A stretch of DNA of 64,000 bases from Saccharomycopsis crataegensis (Eukaryota > Ascomycota > Saccharomycetes > Ascoideales > Saccharomycopsidaceae), in the NCBI RefSeq assembly GCF_037102585.1, contig NW_027043838.1:1178001-1242000 (forward strand). Reading direction: 5' to 3'. Shown in pieces: positions 63,797 through 64,000 of this stretch; within the stretch, counting starts at the first letter, position 1; each line of letters starts with the position of its first letter. The position numbers were made by a program, and so were the translations under genes. The notes beneath the pieces were generated by a model, which saw nothing but the letters and a program-made list of their open reading frames with translations, was not told the origin of the DNA and searched no databases.

Positions 63797-64000
63797 GGAT
63801 TGTGCAGTTTATTTAGACCTATTATTTTAATTATGAATACACCAAATGCTTCGCAAGGATAATAAACTGTACGAGCTCGCTTAATTGGTTGCAGGAAGAT
63901 CATGAAACATCAAAAGATTACTACTAAAAGCCGTGCTGTTTGGTACACCCCCTCATGTGATGTTTATGTTAAATCCGTATCACCTGTGGGATTTTTCTTT
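63797..64000. other. VPS16 3' flank to window end
   Basis: About 200 bp of AT-rich sequence with no recognised feature. Confidence 0.5.

Overview
The window is nuclear DNA of a budding yeast (Saccharomycotina): compact, AT-rich, mostly single-exon genes, many homopolymer T/A tracts between genes, and short introns with near-canonical yeast signals (GTATGT/GTAAGT donors, TACTAAC-like branch points). A complex I subunit of the NDUFB8/ASHI family rules out Saccharomyces and its close relatives, which lack complex I. The sequence alone does not name the species. CTG codons are scarce and their decoding is uncertain.

Layout. 0-7 kb: a secreted Ser/Thr-rich CAP (PRY-type) protein, the GPI mannosyltransferase GPI18, and the proteasome transcription factor RPN4 with a long leader carrying a heat-shock element. 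7-13.7 kb: NAT1 (NatA), NDUFB8, a BRR1/Gemin2-like snRNP assembly factor, a two-intron Asterix-family ER protein (YPR063C type), and TFB4 (TFIIH). 13.8-19 kb: EXO84, SIF2 and FES1, the same trio that is adjacent in S. cerevisiae (YBR101C-YBR103W). 19.4-25.2 kb: a SulP/STAS anion transporter and the urea/polyamine transporter DUR3, reconstructed here as five exons. 25.2-33.1 kb: a gene-poor stretch whose only gene is NAM8. 33.1-41 kb: a long coiled-coil protein resembling dynactin p150 without a CAP-Gly domain, ACS2, an intronless SUS1, and ARO7. 41-48 kb: a SOG2-like protein, JID1, FCY1 and a two-intron FHA-kinase of the MEK1/CHK2 type. 48-52.3 kb: a divergent histone H3-H4 pair, the three-exon dynactin actin ARP1, and an intron-containing U3 snoRNA gene. 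52.6-63.8 kb: an F-box protein, a NIPA-type transporter, a BEM4-like protein, elongin C (ELC1), mitochondrial Asp-tRNA synthetase (MSD1), and VPS16 with a 25-nt first exon.

Themes. Gene order keeps pieces of S. cerevisiae YPR056-YPR063 (TFB4, BRR1, YPR063C in one place; ARO7, JID1, FCY1 in another), YBR101-103 and YPL045-046 (VPS16, ELC1). Two dynactin candidates (ARP1 and the p150-like protein) occur in one window. So do the U1 snRNP factor NAM8 and a meiotic-type kinase whose two introns have atypical 5' splice sites. I rebuilt twelve introns: four in DUR3, two each in YPR063C, the MEK1-like gene and ARP1, and one each in VPS16 and U3. No transposons, CRISPR arrays, tRNA genes or viral sequences were recognised. 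Most of the window is ordinary housekeeping sequence. The best leads are the splicing features, the histone promoter element and the gene-poor NAM8 island.
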